Positions 34,251-42,970 of a DNA stretch of 64,000 nucleotides are shown piece by piece (position 1 is the stretch's first letter; the number at the start of each line of letters is the position of its first letter). The position numbers and the translations under genes were made by a program. The stretch comes from Oscillospiraceae bacterium (GTDB lineage: Bacteria; Bacillota; Clostridia; Oscillospirales; Ruminococcaceae): assembly GCA_017468365.1 (NCBI GenBank), contig JAFUIS010000018.1, positions 124,001 through 188,000 on the forward strand. The letters run 5' to 3'. The notes below the pieces were generated by a model, which searched no databases, was not told the DNA's origin, and saw only the letters and a list, made by a program, of their open reading frames with translations.

Positions 34251-35834
34251 TTATTCAACTGCCGCGACGGCTTCGAACTCCTCGGTGATATCTTCGGCGG
34301 GGGCTTTGGTGAACTTGGAAACGATGAAGATGACCGCGGTTCCGAGAAGGAACGCCGGAAGAAGTTCATAAATTGTGAGCCAGCTGATGCCGAGGTTTTT
34401 GCCCATGGGGGTGAAAACATATTCCCAAATGAATACCATTGCTCCGCCGGAAAGCATACCTGCGACGGCGGCGGTATGGGTGACTTTTTTCCAGAAAAGG
34501 CTTATGAGCATAAGCGGTCCGAACGCTGCGCCAAAGCCTGCCCAGGCGAAGGAAACAACGTTGAAGATCACACTGTTTTCATCAAGAGCAACGATGATTC
34601 CGAAAAGAGCGATGACAACAAGAACGATTTTGGAGCAGCGCATGACCTGTTTGTCGGTGGCTCTTTTATGGAAGATTCCCTGATAAAGATTTTTGGAAAA
34701 AGCGGAAGCGGCGATGAGAAGATAGGAGTCGGAAGAGCTGATAGTTGCAGCAAGGATTCCGGACATGATAACGCCGGCAACAATAGGCGGAAGAAGTTTT
34801 CCGCAGATGATGATGAAGATGTTTTAGGCGCCGGAAGAGGAAAGAAGAGCTTCTTCGGTGGGAAGCAATGCGCGGCCGATGATACCGATAGCAACGGCGG
34901 CGGCAAGAGAGATAACGACCCAAACGGTAGCGATGCGGCGGCTGATTTTTATTTCATCGGTTTTTCTTGCGGCCATAAAGCGAAGAAGGACCTGGGGCAT
35001 ACCAAAATAACCAAGGCCCCAGCTGAGAGTGGAAAATACGGTGAGAAGTCCATAGACTCCGGTTTCGCCGAATACCGGTGCGCCGTTTTCGATAAGCTGA
35101 AGTCCGTTTTCGCCGACAACCGGTGTTGCTATTCCGAAAAGTTCGAAGAAACCGGGTATGTTTTTTGCGTTTTCAAGCACTGCGCCTAATCCGCCGGCAG
35201 AAACTGTGCTGAGAGTGAGGACAACGGAAAGGGCGACTATCATAACGATGGCCTGCATGAAGTCGGAAGCGCTTTCTGCAAGGAAGCCGCCGAGAAAAGT
35301 ATAGACGATTACGAAAACCGCGCCGATTATCATCATCGGAACGTAGGGAAGTCCGAAGAGGGTGGAGAAAAGTTTTCCGCAGGCTACAAAGCAGCTTCCG
35401 GCATAGACAGAGAAGAAAACAAGAATGAAAATGGAAGAAATGGTGAGGAGAATTTTTTTGCCGTCCTGTTCATGGAAGCGTTTGGAAAAATAATCAGGGA
35501 CGGTGATTGCGTCAACTTTTACGCTGTAACGGCGAAGGCGCTTTGCAACGATGAGCCAATTGACATAGGTGCCGGCGGCAAGGCCTGCGGCGGTCCAGAA
35601 GGCATCGGCAAGTCCCATCCAATATGCAACGCCCGGAAGTCCCATCAAAAGCCAGCCGCTCATATCGGAAGCTTCGGCACTCATGGCGGTCACCCATGGA
35701 CCAAGACTGCGTCCGCCAAGAAAATATTCATTACTGTTCTTGTTTGCGCGTTTTGAAAAATAAACGCCTATGGCGATTACAACCGCCATATAAAGAACCA
35801 TTGAAATTAACATTTTTATCTGTGCGTCAGTCAT
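34251..35834 (-). pseudogene. putP: Sodium/proline symporter gene interrupted by an in-frame TAA
   Basis: SSS-family symporter that would bring proline (or a similar solute) in with Na+. Full length is 527 codons with about 13 membrane segments. The N terminus carries FLGGRSLGPWVTAMSAEASDM with the usual Na+ site region, and the C-terminal half has SGILAATISSSDSYLL. A TAA at 34826-34824 cuts it after residue 336 (SSSGA). Reading through continues in the same frame as NIFIIICGKLLPP, so only one codon is broken; family members often have Glu there (GAA to TAA). It is a single nonsense mutation or a base error. The start has GGAGGATAA. Confidence 0.85.
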
Positions 35835-35869
35835 GGTCTTTATCCTCCGTTGTTTAAAAACTTGAGCCC

Positions 35870-35898
35870 ATTATACACCTTCGTTTTATAGACCGCAA
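35870..35898 (-). promoter_or_regulatory. Promoter of putP
   Basis: On the minus strand TTGCGG (35898-35893), 17 bases, TATAAT (35875-35870). Confidence 0.68.
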
Positions 35899-36057
35899 TA
35901 CAGAACAGATTTTATACTTTTATTAGACGATTTTATTATAAAATCTTAAATTTTATTTTAAATAAAAGAAAAAATAACTATACGAAAATATAGAATTAAA
36001 AAAATACAAAAAATAGGGAAATAAAAATAATTCAGCAAATTAAAGCGATAATACGCA
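35899..36057. other. AT-rich intergenic stretch
   Basis: About 160 bases of strongly AT-rich, low-complexity sequence between putP and the GT2 terminator. The open frames here are lysine/phenylalanine-rich by composition, and I see no gene, RNA or binding site that I can support. Confidence 0.5.
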
Positions 36058-36095
36058 AAAACGGCTCCGAAGAGGAACTTCGGAGCCGTTTTTAT
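36058..36095 (-). terminator. Terminator of the rsuA-GT2 operon
   Basis: Long perfect stem aaacggctccgaag with cttcggagccgttt around AGGAA (36058-36090). On the minus strand it ends in a T run. Confidence 0.9.
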
Positions 36096-36096
36096 T

Positions 36097-37032
36097 TTAT
36101 ATTTTTTCTTCAATAATATATTTAGGTCGGTGTTTGGTTTCAAGATAAGCGCGGCAGACATATTGTCCCACAACGCCGAGAGCGGTGAGATTAAGACCGG
36201 TGCAAAGGAAAACAGAAGCGATAATCCAGCCGGCGGAACCTTTGAGCACGCCGCAAAAAGCGAGCACCGCCATAATGAGCATGGAGATTACCGAAAGAGC
36301 GCAGGTGAGCACGCCGCCGAAAAGGATAAGGCTGACGGGCTTTACGCTGAAGGAAGTTATGCCGTTCCAGGCAAGGTCGAGCATTTTTCCAAGGCTGTAT
36401 TTGCTTTCGCCGGCAAAGCGCTCTCTTCTTTCGTAATAGACTTTGTCGCTTTTGAAACCGAGCATCGGTACCATTCCGCGAAGGAAAAGATTGACTTCGT
36501 CAAAGTCGGAAAGGGCTTCGAGGGCTTTTTTGCTCATAAGGCGATAATCCGCATGATTGAAGATTATGTGGGTGCCGAAAAACTCCATGAGTTTATAATA
36601 ACCTTCGGCGGTGAAGCGCTTCATGAATTTGTCGGTGCTTCGTTTGTTGCGCACGCCGTAAACGATTTCGCAGCCGCCGTTATATTTTTCTATCATTTCG
36701 TCCATGGCGTCGATATCGTCCTGAAGGTCGGCATCAACGGAAATCGCGGCATCGCAAAATTCTTTTGATTCCATAAGTCCCGCAAGAAGAGCATTCTGGT
36801 GGCCGCGGTTGCGGCTGAGCTTTATTCCGCGGAAAATTTCGTTTTCCTTATGAGAGTTTTCTATCATTTTCCAGGTGGAATCGCGGGAGCCGTCATCGAC
36901 GAAAAGCACGCGGCTTTCGGCTGAGATGAGGCCTTTTTCCATAAGGCTTTTATATTTTTCGGTCATTACGCGGATAGTTTCCGGGAGGACCTTTTCTTCG
37001 TTGTAGCAAGGGATAACGGTATATAAAATCAA
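36097..37032 (-). CDS. GtrB/DPM-like family 2 glycosyltransferase
   Basis: Protein of 311 residues that transfers a sugar from a nucleotide donor to undecaprenyl phosphate. The GT-A core covers about 1-230: PCYNEEKVLP at 8-17, VDDGSRDST near 45, and SVDADLQDD near 97 with the metal-binding DxD. Two C-terminal membrane segments at about 232-290 are typical of GtrB. The start is TTG at 37032, 5 bases after the pseudouridine synthase stop, with CAGGTG ahead. A GtrA flippase-like gene lies divergently 800 bases away, which would complete a lipid-linked sugar pathway. Confidence 0.9.
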   Translation of the reverse strand: MILYTVIPCYNEEKVLPETIRVMTEKYKSLMEKGLISAESRVLFVDDGSRDSTWKMIENSHKENEIFRGIKLSRNRGHQNALLAGLMESKEFCDAAISVDADLQDDIDAMDEMIEKYNGGCEIVYGVRNKRSTDKFMKRFTAEGYYKLMEFFGTHIIFNHADYRLMSKKALEALSDFDEVNLFLRGMVPMLGFKSDKVYYERRERFAGESKYSLGKMLDLAWNGITSFSVKPVSLILFGGVLTCALSVISMLIMAVLAFCGVLKGSAGWIIASVFLCTGLNLTALGVVGQYVCRAYLETKHRPKYIIEEKI

Positions 37033-37036
37033 ATTT

Positions 37037-37735
37037 TCACCTGCTTTCTATAAGTGCGGTTTCTTCTTCGGAAAGTTCGCGGCATTCGCCTTCGGCAAGA
37101 TCATCCGGAAGGAGGAATTTTCCCATGGAGAGCCTTTTGAGTTCGGTGACTTTTGCACCGAAACAGCCAAACATTCTTTTTATCTGGTGATATCTTCCCT
37201 CCGAAAGGGTGACGAAAGATGTATATTCACCTGTTTTTTCAAGCTTTGCGGTTTTGCAGACGCCGTCGCTGAGCATCACACCTTTTTCAAAAGCGACCGC
37301 CATTTCATTGGTGACGGGAAGGTCGATGGTGACTGCGTATTTTTTTGAAACGTGCTTTTTCGGCGAAAGGATACGGTGGGCAAAATCGCCGTCATCGGTG
37401 ATTATCATAAGACCGGTGGTATCTTTATCAAGGCGACCTGCGGGAAAAAGTCCGCTGCGCATAAGATCCGGCGGAACGAGTTTGAGAACGGTTTTCTGGG
37501 CGGGGTCTTCGGTGGCAGAAACGTAGCCTTTTGGCTTATTGAGGACGAGATAGGTATGGGCTTTTCCGTTTATCCTTTTGCCGTCAAAGATTATTTCGTC
37601 GGTTTCAGCCGCTTTATATTCCGAAGAACGGATAGCGGCGCCGTTTACGAAAACTTTTCCGGAGGAGATTGCGGATTTTGCTTCCTTTCGGGAAAGCCCG
37701 GTACGGGAAGAGATTATTTTATCGAGTCTTTCCAA
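37037..37735 (-). CDS. RsuA/RluB-type pseudouridine synthase
   Basis: Protein of 232 residues. An S4 RNA-binding domain covers about 1-50 (LSRKEAKSAISSGKVFVNG). The catalytic domain contains GRLDKDTTGLMIITDDG near 101-117, with the nucleophilic Asp. Members isomerise uridine in 16S or 23S rRNA; the exact target is not readable. The TTG at 37735 is favoured because AAAGGAGGG lies nine bases ahead; the ATG further upstream overlaps that site. It is cotranscribed with the GT2 gene. Confidence 0.9.
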   Translation of the reverse strand: MERLDKIISSRTGLSRKEAKSAISSGKVFVNGAAIRSSEYKAAETDEIIFDGKRINGKAHTYLVLNKPKGYVSATEDPAQKTVLKLVPPDLMRSGLFPAGRLDKDTTGLMIITDDGDFAHRILSPKKHVSKKYAVTIDLPVTNEMAVAFEKGVMLSDGVCKTAKLEKTGEYTSFVTLSEGRYHQIKRMFGCFGAKVTELKRLSMGKFLLPDDLAEGECRELSEEETALIESR

Positions 37736-37761
37736 AAAAACGCGCCCTCCTTTCATGGTAC

Positions 37762-37790
37762 TTGATTTCGGCGGTGAAAAAATATAAAAT
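37762..37790 (+). promoter_or_regulatory. Probable promoter of the gtrA-like gene
   Basis: TTGATT (37762-37767), 17 bases, TAAAAT (37785-37790). Confidence 0.6.
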
Positions 37791-37820
37791 GAATATAAAC
37801 TAAATCAAAAGGAAAAAAAC

Positions 37821-38273
37821 ATGCTAAAAAAATTCTTTGAACTTTTGGGAAAAGGTGACCTGAAAGGCCTTTTCATTGAACCGACGGAAGACGGATTTTT
37901 GCAGTTCTTCCGATACATATTCGTCGGCGGAGCAAGTTTTGTGACGGATTACGTGCTTTTACATATTATCACGGAACTTGGAGTTTATTACCTTGTTTCG
38001 GGTGTGATATCCTTTATTGCCGGACTTTGGGTGAACTTTGCGCTTTCGAAACTTCTTGTTTTCAGCAAAAAAACCGGCGGAAAAGAAAGAGCAAAGGAAT
38101 TCACCGTTTTTGCAATAGTGGCGGTTTTCGGACTTGTTATCACGGAAGCTTTGATGTGGATTTTCACCGAAAAGCTTTTGTGGTATTACATGATATCGAA
38201 GGCGGTTGCCGCGGTGATAGTCCTTTTCTGGAACTTTTTTATGAAAAAAATACTTCTTTACCGAAAGAAATAA
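37821..38273 (+). CDS. GtrA-like membrane protein
   Basis: Protein of 150 residues with four membrane segments. The signature FFRYIFVGGASFVTDYVLLH near 28-47 and GLWVNFALSKLLVF near 74-87 identify the GtrA family, thought to flip polyprenyl-phosphate sugars across the membrane. It is divergent from the rsuA-GT2 operon and probably works with that GT2 enzyme in modifying a cell-surface polymer. AAAGGAAA precedes the ATG. Confidence 0.88.
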   Translation: MLKKFFELLGKGDLKGLFIEPTEDGFLQFFRYIFVGGASFVTDYVLLHIITELGVYYLVSGVISFIAGLWVNFALSKLLVFSKKTGGKERAKEFTVFAIVAVFGLVITEALMWIFTEKLLWYYMISKAVAAVIVLFWNFFMKKILLYRKK

Positions 38274-38278
38274 AAGCT

Positions 38279-38306
38279 GCGCGCCAAAAACGGCGCGCTT
38301 TTTTTA
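38279..38306. terminator. Terminator between convergent genes
   Basis: Stem gcgcgcc with ggcgcgc around AAAAAC, then a T run. It can serve gtrA and the convergent guaD. Confidence 0.88.
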
Positions 38307-39584
38307 TTCAAGGTCTATGTATTTTCCGGCGACGCATTTTGCAACGATCTTTACGTCGGTATAAAGATAGCAGATGCGTTCAAGACGGTCGTGCATGGAA
38401 AGTTTTTTGGGGGTATACAGCGCGGAATCGTCGAGGACGACGGCATCAAACTCATAGCCGTCTTCAAAAGCACCGACTTTTCCGAAAAAGCTTCCGCCGC
38501 CGCGGGTCGCCATATAGAAAGCGTCAGCAACGGAAAGGGGTTTGAGGTTTTGATCAACAAGTCTCCAGCGAAGTTTGGACGCGACAATGGAATCGGTGAT
38601 GGCACGGAAAATGGAAAGGGTGCTTCCGCCGGCAAGGTCGCTTCCGAGACCGACTTTGAGACCTCTTTCAAGATATTTGCGTGCGGGGGCAATTCCGGTG
38701 GCAACGTTCATGTTGGACTGGGGACAAAGGGCAATCCAAACGCCGCGTTTTTCGATAAGGTCGAGTTCCTCTTCGGAAGAATAAACGCAGTGAGCCATAA
38801 TGGTGGGGCAGTTTTCGCCTCCGAAAAGACCGAATTTATCATAAGCTTCACCATAAAAAGCGGCATAGGGGCAAAGTTCTTTTACCCATGCAATCTCGCC
38901 CTGGTTTTCTGAAAGGTGGGACTGCATTGCAACGCCGTATTTTTTTTGGATTTCGCCGAGTCTTTCCATGACCTCGTCGGAACAGGTTGGGGTGAATCTT
39001 GGGGTGAGGATGGGCTTGGTGTTTTCGAATTTTCCGGCGGTTTCAAAGACCCATTTTTCGGTATCGTTTCCGGAAACCGCGGCGCTTTCCTCACGGATAT
39101 AATCCGGGCAGTTGCGGTCCATGTTGACTTTTCCGACATAGGTTTTAAGGCCGGTCTTATCGAGCATTTCCATCAGAAGTTCCGTTGCGGGAACATGTCT
39201 TGACGCAAAGATACTTGCTCTTGTTGTGGCGCTTTTTCTAAGGTCGCGGACAAAAGGAGCATAGGCTTTTTTTGCATATTCAAGGTTTTCAAAAGCAGCC
39301 TCTTCCGGGAAGGCATATTTTTCAAGCCAGCCGAGAAGTTCTTCGTCCATGCCGGTTCCTATATAGGAATACTGTGCGGCATGAACGTGAAGGTCGGAAA
39401 AACCGGGGATTATTATTTTGTCGCCGAAATCGGTGAGTTCGGCATTTTTCCATTCTTCCGGAATTTTGGAAACTATCCCTTTGCAAAGACCGTCTTCGCA
39501 AAGAACGTAGCTGTTTTCGTGAATTTCAATTTCACGTTTTTCGTTGGAGTGGAAAACGTGACCTTTCCAAATAAAACGGGACAT
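38304..39584 (-). CDS. guaD: Guanine deaminase-like amidohydrolase
   Basis: Protein of 426 residues that converts guanine to xanthine and ammonia in purine salvage or catabolism. The metal-binding HxH is in PGFSDLHVHAAQY near 60-72, with further ligands in QSHLSEN, MAHCVY and LGSDLAGG. The AAQYSYIGTGMD segment after the HxH is typical of guanine deaminases rather than of ATZ/TRZ relatives. An alternative substrate within the family cannot be excluded. The gene stands next to ygiQ on the same strand (21-base gap). Confidence 0.85.
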   Translation of the reverse strand: MSRFIWKGHVFHSNEKREIEIHENSYVLCEDGLCKGIVSKIPEEWKNAELTDFGDKIIIPGFSDLHVHAAQYSYIGTGMDEELLGWLEKYAFPEEAAFENLEYAKKAYAPFVRDLRKSATTRASIFASRHVPATELLMEMLDKTGLKTYVGKVNMDRNCPDYIREESAAVSGNDTEKWVFETAGKFENTKPILTPRFTPTCSDEVMERLGEIQKKYGVAMQSHLSENQGEIAWVKELCPYAAFYGEAYDKFGLFGGENCPTIMAHCVYSSEEELDLIEKRGVWIALCPQSNMNVATGIAPARKYLERGLKVGLGSDLAGGSTLSIFRAITDSIVASKLRWRLVDQNLKPLSVADAFYMATRGGGSFFGKVGAFEDGYEFDAVVLDDSALYTPKKLSMHDRLERICYLYTDVKIVAKCVAGKYIDLE

Positions 39585-39605
39585 GGCGTGAAACTCCTTT
39601 GCTGA

Positions 39606-41516
39606 TTAATATCTGCGTTTGGGTTTTTTGGATTTTCCGGAGAGTTTGGGATTTTTGCGTTTGCCGCCGGTCTGCTCGGCCTTTTTGTAATAGGTTCCGT
39701 TTTTGTCGGCAATATTTTTTGCGCGGAAATCTTCGCGTACAATGCAGCCGGGGTCGTTTCCGATAAGGTCTTCGCGGTGAGCCTTGCGAAGTGCGGTGCG
39801 AACGGCGTCTGCGTTTTCGGGAATGTAATACTGCAAAAGAGCGCGCTGAAGAGCCTTGTCTTCGGAAGATGTGGGAACGTAGACTTCCTTCATGGTATAG
39901 GGGTCAAGACCGGTGTAGAACATGCAGGTGGAAACGGTTCCCGGGGTGGGATAGAAATCCTGGACCTGTTCCGGGCGCATATTGTATTTTTTGAGGAACT
40001 GGGCAACGGCAACCGCGTCCTTAATGGTGCTTCCCGGGTGGGAAGACATGAGATATGGAACGAGGTACTGTTCTTTGCCTGCGGACTTTGTGAGTTCCAT
40101 GAAGCGGTTCTGGAAACGGACGAAGGTTTCGATATGGGGTTTGCCCATCATATCAAGGACGCCGGCGCTGCAATGTTCCGGAGCGACTTTGAGGTGGCCG
40201 CTGACGTGGTATCTTACAAGGTCTTTGAAGAATTTATCGTCATCGTCAGCCATTACGTAGTCGTAACGGATTCCGCTTCGGATAAAAACGGCTTTGACTT
40301 TCGGAAGAGCGCGAAGTTCGCGAAGAATGTCAAGATATTCGCTGTGGTCAGCGATAAGGTTGGGGCAGGGTTCCGGCGCAAGACATTTTTTGCCGGCACA
40401 GAGACCGAGCTTTTTCTGTTTTTCGCAGGCGGGGTTGCGGAAGTTTGCGGAAGGACCGCCGACGTCGTGGATATAGCCCTTGAAGCGGGGGTCTGCGATA
40501 AGGAGTTTTGCTTCCGCGATTATGGATTCGCGGCTTCGGCTGGTGACGAATCTTCCCTGGTGGAAAGCAAGGGCACAGAAATTGCATCCGCCAAAACAGC
40601 CGCGGTTATGGGTTATGGAGAAAAGGACTTCTTCGATTGCGGGAACGCCGCCCATTTTTTCATAAACCGGGTGGTAATCACGCATATAGGGAAGGGCAAA
40701 GACCTCGTCCAGTTCCTGTTGATTAAGAGGAGCGGAAGGCGGGTTTTGCACAAGCATCATTTTTCCGTGGCGCTGGATTATCTTTTTGCCGCGGATATGG
40801 TCCTGTTCGTCCTGCTGTTTTCTGGTAGCGATAGCATATTCTTTTTTGTCCTCGCAGACTTTTTCGAAAGAGGGACATTCCACCGCGGGACCGGGTTCAT
40901 ATTCGCTTACGGGAACAAGATAGCAGGTTCCGCGGATATCGGTCATGGTGCAGGGGAATTCGCCGTTGTTGAGTCTTTCGGCAATTTCAAGGGTCTGGTG
41001 TTCGCCCATTCCGTAGGAAAGAAGGTCGGCTTTTGAATCCACAAGAACGGAGGGCATGACCTTGTTTTCCCAATAATCATAGTGGGCAAAACGGCGAAGG
41101 GAAGCTTCGATTCCGCCGATGATGACCGGAACGTCGGGATAGATGGATTTTATTTTTCGGCTGTATACGGTGACGGCTCTGTCAGGGCGAAGACCGGCTT
41201 TTTTGCCCGGGGAATAGGCGTCGTCGCGGCGTTTGCGCTTTGCAACGGTGTAATGCGCCACCATGGAGTCGATATTGCCCGCGGAAACAAGGAAGCCCAG
41301 ACGGGGTTTTCCAAAGCGGGTGAAATCATAGTTGCTTTTCCAGTCCGGCTGGGCAAGGATAGCAACGCGGTAGCCTCGGCTTTCAAGAAGTCTTGAAAGA
41401 ATGGCAGGACCGAAGGAAGGGTGGTCAACATATGCATCGCCGGTGACAAAGACAAAATCCACTTCGTCCCAGCCGCGTTTTTTCATATCTTCTTTATTGA
41501 TGGGCAGAAAAGGCAT
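39606..41516 (-). CDS. YgiQ-family radical SAM protein
   Basis: Protein of 636 residues, the normal length for YgiQ. The radical SAM cluster motif appears as CFGGCNFC (CxxxCxxC spacing, the family's own variant) near 318-325. The N-terminal FLPINKEDMKKRGWDEVDF and the C-terminal basic tail (GKRKNPKLSGKSKKPKRR) are also typical. Its reaction is unknown. GGAGGTAGCG precedes the ATG. Confidence 0.9.
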   Translation of the reverse strand: MPFLPINKEDMKKRGWDEVDFVFVTGDAYVDHPSFGPAILSRLLESRGYRVAILAQPDWKSNYDFTRFGKPRLGFLVSAGNIDSMVAHYTVAKRKRRDDAYSPGKKAGLRPDRAVTVYSRKIKSIYPDVPVIIGGIEASLRRFAHYDYWENKVMPSVLVDSKADLLSYGMGEHQTLEIAERLNNGEFPCTMTDIRGTCYLVPVSEYEPGPAVECPSFEKVCEDKKEYAIATRKQQDEQDHIRGKKIIQRHGKMMLVQNPPSAPLNQQELDEVFALPYMRDYHPVYEKMGGVPAIEEVLFSITHNRGCFGGCNFCALAFHQGRFVTSRSRESIIAEAKLLIADPRFKGYIHDVGGPSANFRNPACEKQKKLGLCAGKKCLAPEPCPNLIADHSEYLDILRELRALPKVKAVFIRSGIRYDYVMADDDDKFFKDLVRYHVSGHLKVAPEHCSAGVLDMMGKPHIETFVRFQNRFMELTKSAGKEQYLVPYLMSSHPGSTIKDAVAVAQFLKKYNMRPEQVQDFYPTPGTVSTCMFYTGLDPYTMKEVYVPTSSEDKALQRALLQYYIPENADAVRTALRKAHREDLIGNDPGCIVREDFRAKNIADKNGTYYKKAEQTGGKRKNPKLSGKSKKPKRRY

Positions 41517-41691
41517 TGCGCTACCTCCGAAAAAATATTTACATTTAATAATAACATAAAAATCATAAATATTAAAGAAGATTTTATTACCTTTCGGAAT
41601 ATAATAATATCTTTACAATTTGTTCATTGACTTATAGCGGCAAAGAAAATAAAATTCAGGTAGAAAGTTTTTTCCGAAAAGAGGTTTTTAT

Positions 41692-41868
41692 ATGGAAAAA
41701 TTGTTTGATTTATCAGTGTTCATGGGTGCGCCGACGTTTTTTGAAAAGACCGAAGGAATTATAAACACCGGCGGCGAAGGACTGGGACTTATGATAGCCG
41801 CGGGCGCAGCGGCAGTTGTTGCCCTTGGCGGAATTATATTTTTCTTTGTGAGCGGGAGCAAAAAATGA
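41692..41868 (+). CDS. Small single-pass membrane protein
   Basis: Protein of 58 residues. The N-terminal part is polar (KLFDLSVFMGAPTFFEKTEGI), then a Gly/Ala-rich membrane segment at about 33-54 (LMIAAGAAAVVALGGIIFFFV) and a short basic tail. No family is recognised. Its stop overlaps the start of the acetyltransferase (ATGA), which supports real translation. GAGGTTTT precedes the ATG. Confidence 0.62.
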   Translation: MEKLFDLSVFMGAPTFFEKTEGIINTGGEGLGLMIAAGAAAVVALGGIIFFFVSGSKK

Positions 41869-42302
41869 TAAGAAAAGCTGATGAAAAAGATATCCGCGAC
41901 CTTGCAAGGCTTGCTTCTTTGCCGGAAGTTTGGGGCGGAACAGAAGATGAACTTTGCGAAGATTTTCGTGAGCTTCTGGGTTCTTCCAAAAATCTTGTGG
42001 CGGTAAAAGAACTTGACGGAAAAATCGTTGCTTTTGCCAATATCCGTATAAGAAGCGAATACGTTGCGGGAACAAAAACTTCACCTGTCGCGTATCTTGA
42101 AGGAATCGCGGTGGAAGAAAGTTTCCGCAGAAAGGGAATTGCAAGGGAGATTTTTGATTTTTGTACCGAATGGGCAAAAGAAAAGGGTTGTACGGAATTC
42201 GGAAGCGATTGCCTTATAACAAATGAAGAAAGTTATGCGCTTCATATGGCGCTCGGATTCGAAGAAATCGAGCGCACCGTTCATTTTGCGAAAAAGATAT
42301 AA
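41865..42302 (+). CDS. GNAT acetyltransferase, AAC(6')-like
   Basis: Protein of 145 residues. The acetyl-CoA-binding motif is EESFRRKGIAREIFDFC near 88-104, followed by YALHMALGFEEIERTVHF, the C-terminal pattern seen in aminoglycoside 6'-N-acetyltransferases. Resistance activity cannot be claimed from this; many family members act on other amines. It is translationally coupled to the 58-residue membrane protein. Confidence 0.82.
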   Translation: MIRKADEKDIRDLARLASLPEVWGGTEDELCEDFRELLGSSKNLVAVKELDGKIVAFANIRIRSEYVAGTKTSPVAYLEGIAVEESFRRKGIAREIFDFCTEWAKEKGCTEFGSDCLITNEESYALHMALGFEEIERTVHFAKKI

Positions 42303-42309
42303 AAAATAA

Positions 42310-42339
42310 AAATCCCGCCGGGAAGGGCGGGATTTTTTT
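42310..42339. terminator. Terminator between convergent genes
   Basis: Stem aatcccgcc with ggcgggatt around GGGAA, then a T run. Confidence 0.88.
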
Positions 42340-42340
42340 A

Positions 42341-42907
42341 TCAGTAGGTTTCGGGGCAAAGTTCCTTGATTTTTGCCTGAAGAGCAAAGAAATCCTCCAT
42401 TGCGGCGGGTTTTTGGTTGGGATTGCGAAGAAGCGCCGCCGGATGGAAAGTTCCCATAACGAGGCGGCCGTCTTTTTCAATGAACTGGCCGTGTTCCTTG
42501 GTGACCTTGAAATTGGGGTCGATAAAGCGGATAGCGGCGACTCTTCCAAGGCAGACGATTATTTTTGGGTCGATGAGTTCTATCTGTTTATTGAGCCAGG
42601 GGCGGCATGCCGAAACTTCATCTTCTTCCGGATCACGGTTTTTGGGAGGACGGCATTTTACCATATTGGCGATATAGATATTTTTATCGCGGGAAAGATC
42701 GACGACGGAAAGCATTTTATCGAGAAGCATTCCGCCGCGTCCGACAAAAGGCTGACCCTGAAGGTCTTCGTTTTCGCCGGGGCCTTCGCCGATGAAAAGG
42801 ATCTTTGCGTTCGGATTTCCGATTCCGAAGACGACGTTGGTGCGGGTTTCACAGAGTTTGCAGTTTTTGCAGTCAAGACATTCCTTGCGAAGTTCATCAA
42901 GAGACAT
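42341..42907 (-). CDS. Type-4 uracil-DNA glycosylase
   Basis: Protein of 188 residues that removes uracil from DNA. N-terminal cysteines CLDCKNCKLC near 10-19, with a further downstream Cys, form the 4Fe-4S site of family 4. The catalytic motif GEGPGENEDLQG is near 40-51, and GTFHPAALLRNP near 150 is the second active-site motif. The ATG at 42907 follows GGAGGAATC. The open frame upstream is AT-rich and is not used. Confidence 0.92.
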   Translation of the reverse strand: MSLDELRKECLDCKNCKLCETRTNVVFGIGNPNAKILFIGEGPGENEDLQGQPFVGRGGMLLDKMLSVVDLSRDKNIYIANMVKCRPPKNRDPEEDEVSACRPWLNKQIELIDPKIIVCLGRVAAIRFIDPNFKVTKEHGQFIEKDGRLVMGTFHPAALLRNPNQKPAAMEDFFALQAKIKELCPETY

Positions 42908-42970
42908 AGCGATTCCTCCGAGAAAAAGTATAGGAATATAATACATTAAATCGGCGGAATTATCAAGGGG

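Noticed and set aside
35958-36173. 71-codon frame in the AT-rich gap before the GT2 terminator
   Set aside because: Composition-driven (Phe, Tyr, Ile, Leu, Lys), spans a terminator, and has no ribosome site.
39777-41036. 419-codon plus-strand frame opposite ygiQ
   Set aside because: Shadow of the radical SAM gene; Phe/Gly/Val-rich composition without motifs.
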